Assembly (NCBI GenBank): GCA_911728435.2
Contig: OU452205.1
Location: 1-64,000, forward strand
Direction: 5' to 3'
Origin: Apoderus coryli
Taxonomy: Eukaryota; Arthropoda; Insecta; Coleoptera; Attelabidae
DNA length: 64,000 nt
Part shown: one piece after another, positions 11,001-23,605 of the stretch
Numbering within the stretch: position 1 is the stretch's first letter
How the letters are laid out: each line of letters starts with the position of its first letter
Position numbers and translations under genes: made by a program
The notes under the pieces: model-generated
The model's input: only the letters and a program-made list of their open reading frames with translations
Databases searched by the model: none
Told to the model about the DNA's origin: nothing

Positions 11001-14000
11001 TTACGTAGAATTAGTGGAAACTATGCTTTCAAATTTTAATATTCTCGGCTGTAACATGAGTATAAAAGTTCACTACCTCCACAGCCACCTAGATCGTTTT
11101 CCAGAAAACTTAGGTGATTGTAGTGAAGAACAGGGGGAAAGATTCCACCAGGATATTAAAACTATGGAAGATCGTTATCAAGGACGATGGGATAGCCACA
11201 TGATGGCGGACTACTGCTGGAGCCTTCAGCGAGACTGCCCTAGTAAACTCCATTCTAGAAAATCGTATAAAAGAAAATTTTTATGTGATTAGTGACTAAT
11301 GTAATTATGTAAATTAAGTTTTTGCAATAAATACTTAAATCCATGTGTCTTTGTTTTTTTTAACTGTCAATAGTAATATTATATATTATAACAGTTATAA
11401 CGTAAATTATATACACAATTTTTTAAAAAATGTCAAAAACTAGATCTGATAGACAAAATCTGAGAACCTTTTTACATTCTGCATCCAAAAATTACTCAGG
11501 AACAGTTAAAAAATCGCAGGCACCAAAATGTGTGTTGGCCTGTGTTTTAGTTTTATCTATTAAGACACAAGGAAATATATATATATTTGCTATTTTCAAG
11601 GCTACAACCATAATCGTCTGGACGTTAAACCAAATCACCAGATGCAATACATTTATTCCCGAAAATATCCAGATCTATTTCATCCCAATCCACCGTTCAT
11701 TGTGTCTATTCATCCATCTAATAGTTGGGAAGTTGGTTAAAGTTCTATTGTACGGCAACTTGATAAAGCCAACTCGCATTACAAATACCTAATTTGATAA
11801 ATAATGAAATGTGCGTATCATGTGCCGAGCAAACTGAATCACTACAAATGGATGCTTAGATTGTTAGGTTCAACACAAATGTTTTCTCTTTCTCCTCTAA
11901 ACAGTACACTGACTGTAATTACGTGCAGATATTAGAACTTTTCCGTTTATTGTAGCAGTTGTTATGGTATATTAGAATAGTCTATGGTTTAAGGACAAAG
12001 CACATACCAGCTTTGGTGATAACTGTTAAACAGATAACAAAAGCTTTATTGTGCAAAACCCAAATGCTAAAACAGACAAGGAAATAAATTAGTCACTTAG
12101 TTCTGATACAAAAAAATCCCAGTGGCATGATGTATAAAATCTATATTGTAAGGAGATAAATTTTGTATATTCGGAGATGAGATTAGGTTGAATTAGGAGC
12201 TCGCGGGTTCGAATCCTGGCATGCATGTGCAGCCATAGAGAATGTCAATAAATAACTTTTTTCTATGGGTCCCGTTGGTGTCCGGAAATATTTAATGTGA
12301 AAAATATTTAATTTGATGTTTTTAGTGAAAGATAAAATATAACTGACAATCCCAAATTTATTATATCTCTCAATTTATCTTATAATCCACAAAATAGCTT
12401 CCAAAACATTAAAGAGTGCGTGATAATATAATCTTACTCATAATTTAATTTACCAGATCAATTACAATAATTGCAAAATACAATAATAACTTAAAAGATA
12501 ATTGAAATTAAATTTGCTCAAAATCCTATTCTTTATATCCGATTTTTTTTCGTCGAGGTAAATTTATTCTACGTTTTGAAAATGAAAAGTTTATTTTGTT
12601 ATAGGAATTAAACAAAATCGAATCTGGCAAACAAGATGCAATAGACAAAGTTCGTGAAAAGCTGGCTAGTGCTAAACAAAACGTATTGTCCAATAGCAAT
12701 TTAATAAAGGAATACCAACGGAAATCACGAGAAATCTACGGAAAGATAAGTATGGTGGAAAGAACAGATTCACAACTAACAGCTATTGAGAAGGCCTTGG
12801 AATCCTATGAGAATAGCTTGAAACTGAAACGCCAACATTTCAACGAAACACAATGTCTAAAAGAAAACGAAGAATTGAAGCTAGCGATAAATGTGAATGA
12901 GAAATTACTTCAAGAATTAGATGAAAAATATCAGTTGATGCAACAAAATTTTGTCAATACCCAAAACATTGAACGAGAAAAAGGAGTCATTATTGAGAAG
13001 AGGAATGAAATTGAGAGGTAAGTTACATGATTTTAATCAGTTGATAATAAAATAAGTTTTTCCATTCTGGTACTACTACTACTGTGTTCCCGAAAGAATC
13101 ACTCCAAAGAAAGAAAACAAACCAACATTCCTTATAAGTAGGTAAATAAAGCGTATGTAAAACATCTTCTTTCTTTATCAGAGACAAACTCAAGATATCA
13201 TAGACCTCCCTCCATAACTGCAATGATTGTTATGTGAGAGCCATTGACAAATTAGATAATATTATTCTTTCATTGAAGTACATAGTAGCTTAATTACTAA
13301 TCTGTAGATATGCATTATTTTTAATGATTAATGATAAATTAAACAAAATCCCTTGTGTAGGTAAAACCAGTCATGCCACGAAATTATTTTTTGTAAAATA
13401 TAATGGCCTCAATAGTTACATATTTATTGATACCTATGCAGCCCTTTATTCTCTATATATTATGTATAACTACTCTGTTGGTACCTATTTATTAGGATTA
13501 TGGCGAAACACGACGACAATCTACGACGGTTATTTGATAAGAACATCCCCGAGTCGAACTTCCAAAAAGCGGTTCGAGAGAAGGAAACAATTGCTGAGAG
13601 AAATGTGAAAAACTTTTCTAAAAGAATTGCGGAGAATGAAAAGATTATGATCACCATGGAGGCCACAGTTAAACAACTAAATGAAAAACTGAAAACTTAC
13701 AAAGATGAATTGAAACGCGATCACAGTAAAGTTAATGAATTGTGCAAAGGAAACGATTTTGATGCAGTTTTAAACGAGGCCTATGAAAGAAAGGAGAAAT
13801 TACAAAGAGAAAAAGGTAAGTTGATTGTATTGGATATTTTAATCATTAGTTTATGATTAATTGATATGGCATAACTAATAATCCCGATTTCCCGAAGTTA
13901 TTTTCAAATATTTGTCATATATTATGTAGTGTACTATTAATTAACTAACTTCAAACACACACAGTTCCGCGTTGACGGCGAAGAATCAATTGTGTCAATC

Positions 14001-16436
14001 CTAGTATGCAAGATGTTTTAAATCAGGTGGAATTTTTTAAACTTCTTTGGATGCACTCCTCATCATTTCTATCATGGTCGCGTGAATTTCCTTCCGCCCA
14101 TCCTCATTTGTTGGAAAGTCGAATTTTTATAATAAATATAGAGGGTCCTATATTCGAGCCTGAGGCACATCACTGAGATCTGAGAGTTTTGAATTACTAC
14201 TATTAAGCAAATGTCCATAAATTCCTTTCAGATTCGAATGTGTAACGTCCGATAGTTGTAAATTCTTTAACTGTGTGAATTAAATACAAGACGTTACCCT
14301 TAAATTATGTCAAAGGAAAGGTAAATGATGATGAAAATAAAGTTAACAACTAAAACCATATTTTAATTTGTCCTAGTTAGCAAATATTATGATTTTAGGA
14401 AACTACCGGTCCGCCAAAGTGATGTACGAGAAATTTATCCAAGAATTTGAAAGCAGTGAACCATGTTGTCCAATTTGCGAAACGGATTTTTCATCGAAAA
14501 GATCTAAGGCAGGCGATATTGTGAAAAACCTAAAAATTAAAATTGAAGAATTACCCACCAAAATAATTCGAGCGGAGAGGGAATTGAAAGAACAAGAAGA
14601 GTTTTATAATAAATTACAGCAAATCACACAAGTCAATGTTAATATCACTGTGCTGAAAGGTAAATTTGAGCATAACAACTAATCTTAACATAAATAATAG
14701 TAATACTAACACAACACTATTCAGTTTTGCTGATTCCATTTTGTATTGTTTCAGAAGATAAAATCCCAAAACTGGAACTCGAACTAGCTGAAAAAACTGA
14801 ATCTTTAGAAAATATATCGTTCGAATTGGTCTCACTTGCAGCCGAACTTCAAGATCCCCAAACGGAACTCGAAATCTGTCGGCAATTAATTACAGATGCA
14901 AATAATCTAGATCGATGTTCTGAGGAGATTATTCGGTCCCAACACAATGTCAAACAGTACGAAAAAGATCTTTTAAACGTCGAATCCGACCTATCTCGGG
15001 AAGAAATGGAATTTAAGTTGCATACAACACGCGAAAATCTATCCACAATGCGTAAGGAATTAGAAGATAAGAAAGAATTATTCGATAAGAATATGCGTTC
15101 GATCCAATTCTTACAAACTAACATACATAATCAGATCCAGAAGAAGCTGGAAGTGCAGAAAGCATCGCAAGAAAAACCTCTATTAAAGATTCAAGCGGAC
15201 GAATATAGAATTAAAATTGCTGAATATAAAAAAGAACAAGAAACTTTGAATCACAATGTGGATGAATTTGAACGACAGTTGAAACAATTTATATTAGAAT
15301 TTGATGACATTAAACGTGATCATATACAAAAGATCGAAGAGCGTCGTAATAAGTTAGAAATGAATAGGAGACTCGTTAAAGATATTGAAAAGCTACATAA
15401 CGACATTCAAGTGTATTTACACAATAATGGACTGGAAAAGAAAGAAACTGCTATGGAATAACTGAAGCTGCAACAATCAGCGATTGATAAACTGGAAGAT
15501 ACTCGAAAGAAATTGTCGGAAACTATATCGACTCATAAAACAAATCTAGCGAGTAGAGACATTGGATATCGCGAGCTTTTGGATAGTAAAAATCTTAGAC
15601 AGCTTCAGGGCAAAGTTAAAGCGTTAGAGAAAGATGTGACAGAACGTCGCACACGAATTGGCAATCAAAATTACAAAAGCGTATTTCAGGAGAAGCGGCG
15701 ATTAGAGAAACAATTGAACGATTATGAGGCTGAAATAAATTCTTTAAGCGGTGTTTTTAAGACGAATCTTGCGATTAAGAAAGAGTTGGAAACGGAACTA
15801 AATCAACCTGAAATTAAAACTGCAGCCATTGATTGTTTAAAGAAAGAATATGAATTGAAAGTTAAGCAAATGATAGTTAATGATCTGGACACCTACACTC
15901 GTGTATTAGAAAAGTCTATTGTAACATTTCACAAAGAGAGAATGGTGCAGATTAATCGAACTATCCGAGAAATATGGAGGAATATTTATCAAGGGAATGA
16001 TATTGATTATATTGAAATCAAAACGGATGATATTCTATGTGGCGCTGGCTTAAAGAAGCGCAGTTACAACTACAAAGTTGTGCAATTCAAGAAAGGAATT
16101 GAGTGTGAAATGAGAGGAAGATGCAGTGCAGGACAGCGAGTGTTAGCATCGTTGGTTATTCGAATGGCGTTAGCGGATACTTTTACTTCCACCTGTGGCA
16201 TTTTGGCTTTGGATGAACCCACAACAAATTTAGATAGGGAAAATATCAACAGTTTATGTCAAACGTTGTCGAATATGATTTCATCAAGACAGCTCCAGAA
16301 AAATTTCCAGTTATTAATTATTACGCACGATGAAGAATTTCTACAAATGTTGACTAGGGATCAAAGTTTATCCCATTTTTGGAGGGTCAGAAGAAATAGG
16401 GAGGGGTTCTCCGAAATTGTTAGGGAACCGCTCTAA
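8049..16436 (+). CDS. Rad50: DNA repair protein Rad50, nine exons, one in-frame stop
   Basis: Rad50 is the SMC-like ATPase of the Mre11-Rad50-Nbs1 complex, which senses and tethers DNA double-strand breaks. The exons, joined by GT-AG introns with consistent phases, are 8049-8283, 9273-9437, 9503-9756, 10279-10474, 10535-10926, 12605-13017, 13496-13815, 14399-14659 and 14755-16436. Walker A (GQNGCGKTT) is in exon 1. NNVIFCHQENASWPLDEGK is in exon 3. Long coiled coils flank the zinc hook CPIC (codons 682-685). The ABC signature (MRGRCSAGQRV), Walker B with D-loop (LALDEPTTNLD) and the switch ITHDEEF are in exon 9. The model has 1,304 sense codons, the usual length. TAA at 15459-15461 (codon 981) interrupts exon 9 with the frame open on both sides. 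If real, the product loses half the coiled coil and the C-terminal ATPase lobe. Confidence 0.95.
8517..9220. mobile_element. Tc1/mariner-type element in Rad50 intron 1
   Basis: Imperfect terminal repeats face each other: cagggtgtccgtgggtgga from 8519 and its counterpart read inward from 9218 (caggatgtcggtggatgta). TA dinucleotides flank both (8517-8518 and 9219-9220), as expected for Tc1/mariner insertion. On the minus strand near 8830-8960, broken frames resemble the C-terminal part of an IS630/mariner transposase (a LLDFLW-type stretch), but no open frame survives. It is a degraded, non-autonomous copy of about 700 bp, removed with intron 1. Confidence 0.7.
10973..11292 (+). pseudogene. Fragment of a multicopy arthropod protein in Rad50 intron 5
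   Basis: An open frame runs FLGNHKADNYVELVETML, then MSIKVHYLHSHLDRFP, SEEQGERFHQDIKTME, RYQGRWDSHMMADYCW and RKSYKRKFL. From memory, this HSHLDRFPENLGD / GERFHQDI / RYQGRWD / MADYCW block recurs in very many uncharacterised arthropod proteins and looks like the C-terminal part of an unclassified mobile-element protein. It sits inside a 1.7-kb Rad50 intron on the same strand, without the rest of the protein, so it is probably a dead insertion. Function is unknown; Mobile-element origin is inferred from its dispersed occurrence. Confidence 0.6.
12186..12232 (+). other. tRNA-like B box, possible SINE remnant
   Basis: The sequence ggttcgaatcc inside gcgggttcgaatcctggc matches the Pol III B-box/T-arm consensus. 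No A box, acceptor stem or anticodon arm could be placed upstream, so it is not a tRNA gene. It could be a relic of a tRNA-derived SINE in Rad50 intron 5. Confidence 0.3.
15459..15461 (+). other. Rad50: In-frame TAA in Rad50 exon 9
   Basis: The frame reads GAA-TAA-CTG-AAG inside continuous Rad50 coiled coil. Upstream is KKETAME; downstream is LKLQQSAIDKLED. A single C-to-T change from CAA, or G-to-T from GAA, would explain it. No splice sites nearby would remove it without breaking the frame. The cause may be a true nonsense allele, a sequencing error or a pseudogene. Readthrough is the least likely explanation. Confidence 0.9.
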
Positions 16437-16606
16437 TGAAGTGTATTTTTGTTGTTGTTGTTTTGTTTTGTTAACTTTGTTTTATTATTTTTATTTTTTT
16501 TTGTTATTATTATTTTTTATTACAAATATAGATATTTTTGTTAAGTTGTTATTTTTTTTAATATTATTTTTATTATTATTATCAGATAGGTCCATTACAT
16601 TATAGA

Positions 16607-19600
16607 GTACTATGAAAAATTTTGGTTTTATTACACTCTAAAAGTCTATCCATCCATTGTCTGTGTGATATGTGGCGCCATCTGTTGGAAAAGGGTGGAA
16701 CTAAGACAAGCCAGATTATAGGATTCTGTATCTAGATTTTCACAACTGTGGCGCCATCCCTTGGAATATAGCGGAACTAAGCCAAAACAGATTATGGGTT
16801 TCTGTTTCTAGACACCCAAAGCTTTGAGCGTTAGTCACGAGATGGCACCATAGTCGACTTTTTTTTCGCTCTGTTGTAAAACAGTATACCATCAGATGTT
16901 ACTGGTTCTAAAAAGCCATAGTCGACTTTTTTTTCGCTCTGTTGTAAAACAGTATACCATCAGATGTTGCTGGTTCTAGAAAGCCCGATATGGCAGGCTC
17001 AATAGTTTCGGAGTTATCAAGTTTTTACCATCAGGATGTTTTGGCTGCTATCTTTTGAGGCTTAGGTACGCCCCTGCGATGGCCTGCAAGTGATAGTGAG
17101 TATATACGTTATATTGCCCATGTTGTTATCTGATCAATTCTGAAAGGATGACATGGCAGGCTCAATAGTTTCGGAGTTATTATTTTTTCACCATCATGAG
17201 GGTTTTGGCTGCTATCTTTTGAGGCTTTGGTACGCGCCTGCGACGGCCTGCAAGTGATAGCGAGTATATACATTATATTGCCCATGTTGTTATCTAACCA
17301 ATTCTCTTTTGTTTTTGTTTAACTGTAAATAAAATAATGTACTATGAAAAATTTTGGTTTTATTACACTCTAAAAGTTTATCCATCCATTGTCTGTGTAA
17401 TATGTGGCGCCATCTGTTGGAAAAGGGTGGAACTAAGACAAGCCAGATTATAGGATTCTGTATCTAGATTTTCACAACTGTGGCGCCATCCGTTAAAAAA
17501 TAGCGGAACTAAGCCAAAACAGATTATGGGTTTCTGTTTCTAGACACCCAAAGCTTTGAGCGTTAGTCACGAGATGGCGCCATAGTCGACTTTTTTTTCG
17601 CTCTGTTGTAAAACAGTATACCATCAGATGTTACTGGTTCTAAAAAGCCATAGTCGACTTTTTTTTCGCTCTGTTGTAAAACAGTATACCATCAGATGTT
17701 GCTGGTTCTAGAAAGCCCGATATGGCAGGCTCAATAGTTTCGGAGTTATCAAGTTTTTACCATCAGGAGGGTTTTGGCTGCTATCTTTTGAGGCTTTGGT
17801 ACGCCCCTGCGACGGCCTGCAAGTGGTAGCGAGTATATACATTATATTGCCCATGTTGTTATCAAACCAATTCTGAAAGGCCGATATGGCAGGCTCAATA
17901 GTTTCGGAGTAATTATTTTCTCACCATCAGGAGGGTTTTGGCTGCTATCTTTTGAAGCTTTCGTACGCCCCTGCGACGGCCTGCAAGTGATAGTGGGTAT
18001 ATACATTATATTGCCCATGTTGTTATCAAACCAATTCTGAAAGGCCGATATGGCAGGCTCAATAGTTTCGGAGTAATTATTTTCTCACCATCAGGAGGGT
18101 TTTGGCTGCTATCTTTTGAAGCTTTCGTACGCCCCTGCGACGGCCTGCAAGTGATAGCAAGTATATACGTTATATTGCCCATGTTGTTATCTAACCAATT
18201 CTCTTTTGTTTTTGTTTAACTGTAAATAAAATAATGTACTATGAAAAATTTTGGTTTTATTACACTCTAAAAGTCTATCCATCCATTGTCTGTGTGATAT
18301 GTGGCGCCATCTGTTGGAAAAGGGTGGAACTAAGACAAGCCAGATTATAGGATTCTGTATCTAGATTTTCACAACTGTGGCGCCATTCCTTGGAATATAG
18401 CGGAACTAAGCCAAAACAGATTATGGGTTTCTGTTTCTAGACACCCAAAGCTTTGAGCGTTAGTCACGAGATGGCGCCATAGTCGACTTTTTGTTCGCTC
18501 TGTAGTAAAACAGTATACCATCAGATGTTACTGGTTCTAAAAAGCCATAGTCAACTTTTTTTTCGCTCTGTTGTAAAACAGTATACCATCAGATGTTGCT
18601 GGTTATAGAAAGCCCGATATGGCAGGCTCAATAGTTTCGGAGTTATCAAGTTTTTACCATCAGGAGGGTTTTGGCTGCTATCTTTTGAGGCTTTGGTACG
18701 CCCCTGCGACGGCCTGCAAGTGATAGTTAGTATAGACGTTATATTGCCCATGTTGTTATCTGATCAATTCTGAAAGGATGACATGGCAGGCTCAATAGTT
18801 TCGGAGTTATTATTTTTTCACCATCAGGAGGGTTTTGGCTGCTATCTTTTGAAGCTTTGGTACGCCCCTGCGACGACCTGCAAGTGATAGTGAGTATATA
18901 CATTATATTGCCCATGTTGTTATCAAACCAATTCTGAAAGGCCGATATGGCAGGCTCAATAGTTTCGGAGTAATTATTTTCTCACCATCAGGAGGGTTTT
19001 GGCTGCTATCTTTTGAAGCTCTCGTACGCCCCTGCGACGGCCTGCAAGTGATAGTGAGTATATACATTATATTGCCCATGTTGTTATCAAACCAATTCTG
19101 AAAGGCCGATATGGCAGGCTCAATAGTTTCGGAGTAATTATTTTCTCACCATCAGGAGGGTTTTGGCTGCTATCTTTTGAAGCTTTCGTACGCCCCTGCG
19201 ACGGCCTGCAAGTGATAGTGAGTATATACATTATATTGCCCATGTTGTTATCAAACCAATTCTGAAAGGCCGATATGGCAGGCTCAATAGTTTCGGAGTA
19301 ATTATTTTTTCACCATCAGGAGGGTTTTGGCTGCTATATTTTGAAGCTTTGGTACGCCCCTGCGACGACCTGCAAGTGATAGTGAGTATATACGTTATAT
19401 TGCCCATGTTGTTATCTAATTAATTCTGAAAGGATGACATGGCAGGCTCAATAGTTTCGGAGTAATTATTTTTTCACCATCAGGAGGGTTTTGGCTGCTA
19501 TCTTTTAAAGCTTTGGTACGCCCCTGCGACGGCCTGCAAGTGATAGCGAGTATATACGTTATATTGCCCATGTTGTTATCTAACCAATTCTCTTTTGTTT

Positions 19601-22015
19601 TTGTTTAACTGTAAATAAAATAATGTACTATGAAAAATTTTGGTTTTATTACACTCTAAAAGTCTATCCATCCATTGTCTGTGTGATATGTGGCGCCATC
19701 TGTTGGAAAAGGGTGGAACTAAGACAAGCCAGATTATAGGATTCTGTATCTAGATTTTCACAACTGTAGCGCCATCCGTTGGAAAATAGCGGAACTAAGC
19801 CAAAACTGATTATGGGTTTCTGTTTCTAGACACCCAAAGCTTTGAGCGTTAGTCACGAGATGGCGCCATAGTCGACTTTTTGTTCGCTCTGTAGTAAAAC
19901 AGTATACCATCAGATGTTACTGGTTCTAAAAAGCCATAGTCAACTTTTTTTTCGCTCTGTTGTAAAACAGTATACCATCAGATGTTGCTGGTTATAGAAA
20001 GCCCGATATGGCAGGCTCAATAGTTTCGGAGTTATCAAGTTTTTACCATCAGGAGGGTTTTGGCTGCTATCTTTTGAGGCTTTGGTACGCCCCTGCGACG
20101 GCCTGCAAGTGATAGTTAGTATAGACGTTATATTGCCCATGTTGTTATCTGATCAATTCTGAAAGGATGACATGGCAGGCTCAATAGTTTCGGAGTTATT
20201 ATTTTTTCACCATCAGGAGGGTTTTGGCTGCTATCTTTTGAAGCTTTGGTACGCCCCTGCGACGACCTGCAAGTGATAGTGAGTATATACATTATATTGC
20301 CCATGTTGTTATCAAACCAATTCTGAAAGGCCGATATGGCAGGCTCAATAGTTTCGGAGTAATTATTTTCTCACCATCAGGAGGGTTTTGGCTGCTATCT
20401 TTTGAAGCTTTCGTACGCCCCTGCGACGGCCTGCAAGTGATAGTGAGTATATACATTATATTGCCCATGTTGTTATCAAACCAATTCTGAAAGGCCGATA
20501 TGGCAGGCTCAATAGTTTCGGAGTAATTATTTTTTCACCATCAGGAGGGTTTTGGCTGCTATATTTTGAAGCTTTGGTACGCCCCTGCGACGACCTGCAA
20601 GTGATAGTGAGTATATACGTTATATTGCCCATGTTGTTATCTAATTAATTCTGAAAGGATGACATGGCAGGCTCAATAGTTTCGGAGTAATTATTTTTTC
20701 ACCATCAGGAGGGTTTTGGCTGCTATCTTTTAAAGCTTTGGTACGCCCCTGCGACGGCCTGCAAGTGATAGCGAGTATATACGTTATATTGCCCATGTTG
20801 TTATCTAACCAATTCTCTTTTGTTTTTGTTTAACTGTAAATAAAATAATGTACTATGAAAAATTTTGGTTTTATTACACTCTAAAAGTCTATCCATCCAT
20901 TGTCTGTGTGATATGTGGCGCCATCTGTTGGAAAAGGGTGGAACTAAGACAAGCCAGATTATAGGATTCTGTATCTAGATTTTCACAACTGTAGCGCCAT
21001 CCGTTGGAAAATAGCGGAACTAAGCCAAAACTGATTATGGGTTTCTGTTTCTAGACACCCAAAGCTTTGAGCGTTAGTCACGAGATGGCGCCATAGTCGA
21101 CTTTTTTTTCGCTCTGTTGTAAAACAGTATACCATCAGATGTTGCTGGTTCTAGAAAGCCCGATATGACAGGCTCAATAGTTTCGGTGTTATCAAGTTTT
21201 TACCATCAGGAGGGTTTTGGCTGCTATCTTTTGAGGCTTTGGTACGCCCCTGCGACGGCTTGCAAGTGATAGTGAGTATATACGTTATATTGCCCATGTT
21301 GTTATCTAATCAATTCTGAAAGGATGACATGGCAGGCTCAATAGTTTCGGAGTTATTATTTTTTCACCATCAGGAGGGTTTTGGCTGCTATCTTTTGAGG
21401 CTTTGGTACGCACCTGCGACGGCCTGCAAGTGATAGCGAGTATATACGTTATATTGCCCATGTTGTTATCTAACCACTTCTCTTTTGTTTTTGTTTAACT
21501 GTAAATAAAATAATGTACTATGAAAAATTTTGGTTTTAATACACTCTAAAAGTCTATCCATCCATTGTCTGTGTAATATGTGGCGCCATCTGTTGGAAAA
21601 GGATGGAACTAAGACAAGCCAGATTATAGGATTCTGTATCTAGATTTTCACAACTGTGGCGCCATCCGTTGGAAAATAGCGGTACTAAGCCAAAACAGAT
21701 TATGGGTTTCTGTTTCTAGACACCCAAAGCTTTGAGCGTTAGTCACGAGATGGCGCCACAGTCGACTTTTTTCACTCTTTTGTAAAACAGTATACCATCA
21801 GATGTTGCCGTTTCTAGAAAGCCCGATATGGCAGGCTCAATAGTTTCGGAGTTATTAATTTTTCACCATCAGGAGGGTTTTGGCTGCTATCTCTTGAAGC
21901 TTTGGTACGACCCTGCGACGGCCTGCAAGTTATAGTGAGTATATACGTTATATTGCCCATGTTGTTATCTAACTCACTCTGAAAGCCCGATATGGCAGGC
22001 TCAATAGTTTCGGTG
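16607..22015. repeat. Satellite array 2, same family as array 1
   Basis: This array has the same monomer and spacer modules in the same orientation as array 1. It starts inside a spacer (tactatgaaaaattttgg) only about 170 bp after the Rad50 stop. Spacers begin at about 16607, 17306, 18200, 19588, 20814 and 21480. Monomer blocks of about 2, 3, 6, 5, 2 and 1-2 units lie between them. Distances between spacers (about 900, 1388, 1226 and 666 bp) differ mainly by whole monomers and by the optional 68-bp spacer duplication, so unequal exchange is the likely mechanism. Two adjacent higher-order units (from about 18540 and 19930) share rare variants such as gatagttagtatagacg, pointing to a recent segmental copy. 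The array ends at about 22015 within a monomer. Confidence 0.95.
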
Positions 22016-23605
22016 GTATATGCTCGATGGTTCTCGGTAAAAAATGTGTCCGGCAACAGAAAGCACAAAACATCATAATAATAATATAATTCATCAATTC
22101 AATGGTTAGAATGATAGAACCAATAATACCTAAAGCACATAGAGTAGAGGTTATATTTATTTGACTACCGTCATCATCATCAAATATATCTACGGTGCTA
22201 TGGTAGAGGTGTTATTGATAGATCTCTACAGCTACAGTCAATGTGGTAGGCAGGTACGCATAAGTAGGTATGTTATCAGCATAATACTAAATTGTTTATA
22301 TATAAACAGGTGTACCTATATACCTAAATCATTTTCGCTTCCTACGATGCAACAATCACAAAATTTTTATATTAAATAATAATGATTATCGTCCTTATAT
22401 TTAGTTGGTATGTATACCTACATTAATAGCGAGTCTACGACCGGTTTCATAGTGAGTCATACAGAACAGGTAGGATATAGGAATGTTATATAAAATAGGT
22501 ATTGGTTAGTCGCAAGATATTTGTACCAACTACCAACCTAACAGTTAGTTGCTTGTAATTGAGTTTTCGAAATAAAACTCGAATTACGTGAAATGTCGAT
22601 TTTATATTTGGACAGTAAACTGCATTTTCTCTGTGGACATCTAGCAAATAAAATTTAAATAAATAAATTAATGATTTATTGCAAAAATATAAATAATCAT
22701 TATTATTATTTCCACCAAAAGACAGTGATTTGGCTAAAACCATTAAACCGATAAAATAAAAATTTAAAAAAAATAAGAAAATAGAGAGAATGAATTCCTA
22801 TACCTACCTAATCAATATTGCAATGCTCGCTAAATTACAGACGGTAATCAATTGTTGTTTCGGGTTTGTAAACCCAAAATACTGCAATGCATGTATGATT
22901 GTAAGACTGTATGGGACAATAATTTGAAACTTTAAAACACTTGGCACAGTCAAAATTAGGGATTTAAAAATGTGCCCAACTAAACCACTACAGATTGTCA
23001 TGTTCCTCTCACCTGGTGATACAAAGGTCAGCTAATCAAGCAATGTTCCAACTATCTGGAGAAGGAGATGGTAGCAAAAATGTGTGGATCTGGAGAACCC
23101 TGCATCTCTAGACACCCCTAATGAGGAAACAAACCAAAATAATTGGAACTAAAAAGAGATAGTCATAATAAATCGGACACTACCGTAGGTGTTTTTGTCT
23201 TTCTAGTCTAGTATGTTACCAAACGTGAAGTTATATTTTGCTAAGTAAAAATTCAAAAAACCAAGATTAAATATTAAAGACCAGCAGGGTAGTAAAATAA
23301 TGATTATAATGAAAATAGAGCTAGAAATACGGTTACCTGTGACAGTGCAATTCATTACTGAATAGACTATACAACGCAACGGTAAGTATCATAGCAAGAG
23401 AGAAGAGAGGTGTTTACCAGTTCACCTAAAATATGTGAAAATATACAGGTACGTACCACGTACCTATGTTACAGACACCTGTTGCCGCGGGTAGTTTGCG
23501 TTCGTTTCTTCAAAATACATCACGTCAGATAACCATAAGATTAACCATCACATCATTTAAAGTTGTAATCGCAATACCAATATGTGAACATTAAATTAAT
23601 TCATA
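22016..23605. other. Intergenic, no gene recognised
   Basis: AT-rich single-copy-looking DNA between satellite array 2 and the grindelwald start. It has scattered short open frames without recognisable domains. The first 50 bp after the satellite stay open on the minus strand (LLPDTFFTENHRAY), but I recognise nothing there. The grindelwald promoter should lie in the last few hundred bases. Confidence 0.6.

Noticed and set aside
11430..11792. 120-codon frame in Rad50 intron 5
   Set aside because: No domain recognised and the composition is like intron; it could be chance.
12186..12232. tRNA gene call at the B-box motif
   Set aside because: Only the T-arm is present; kept as a possible SINE remnant.
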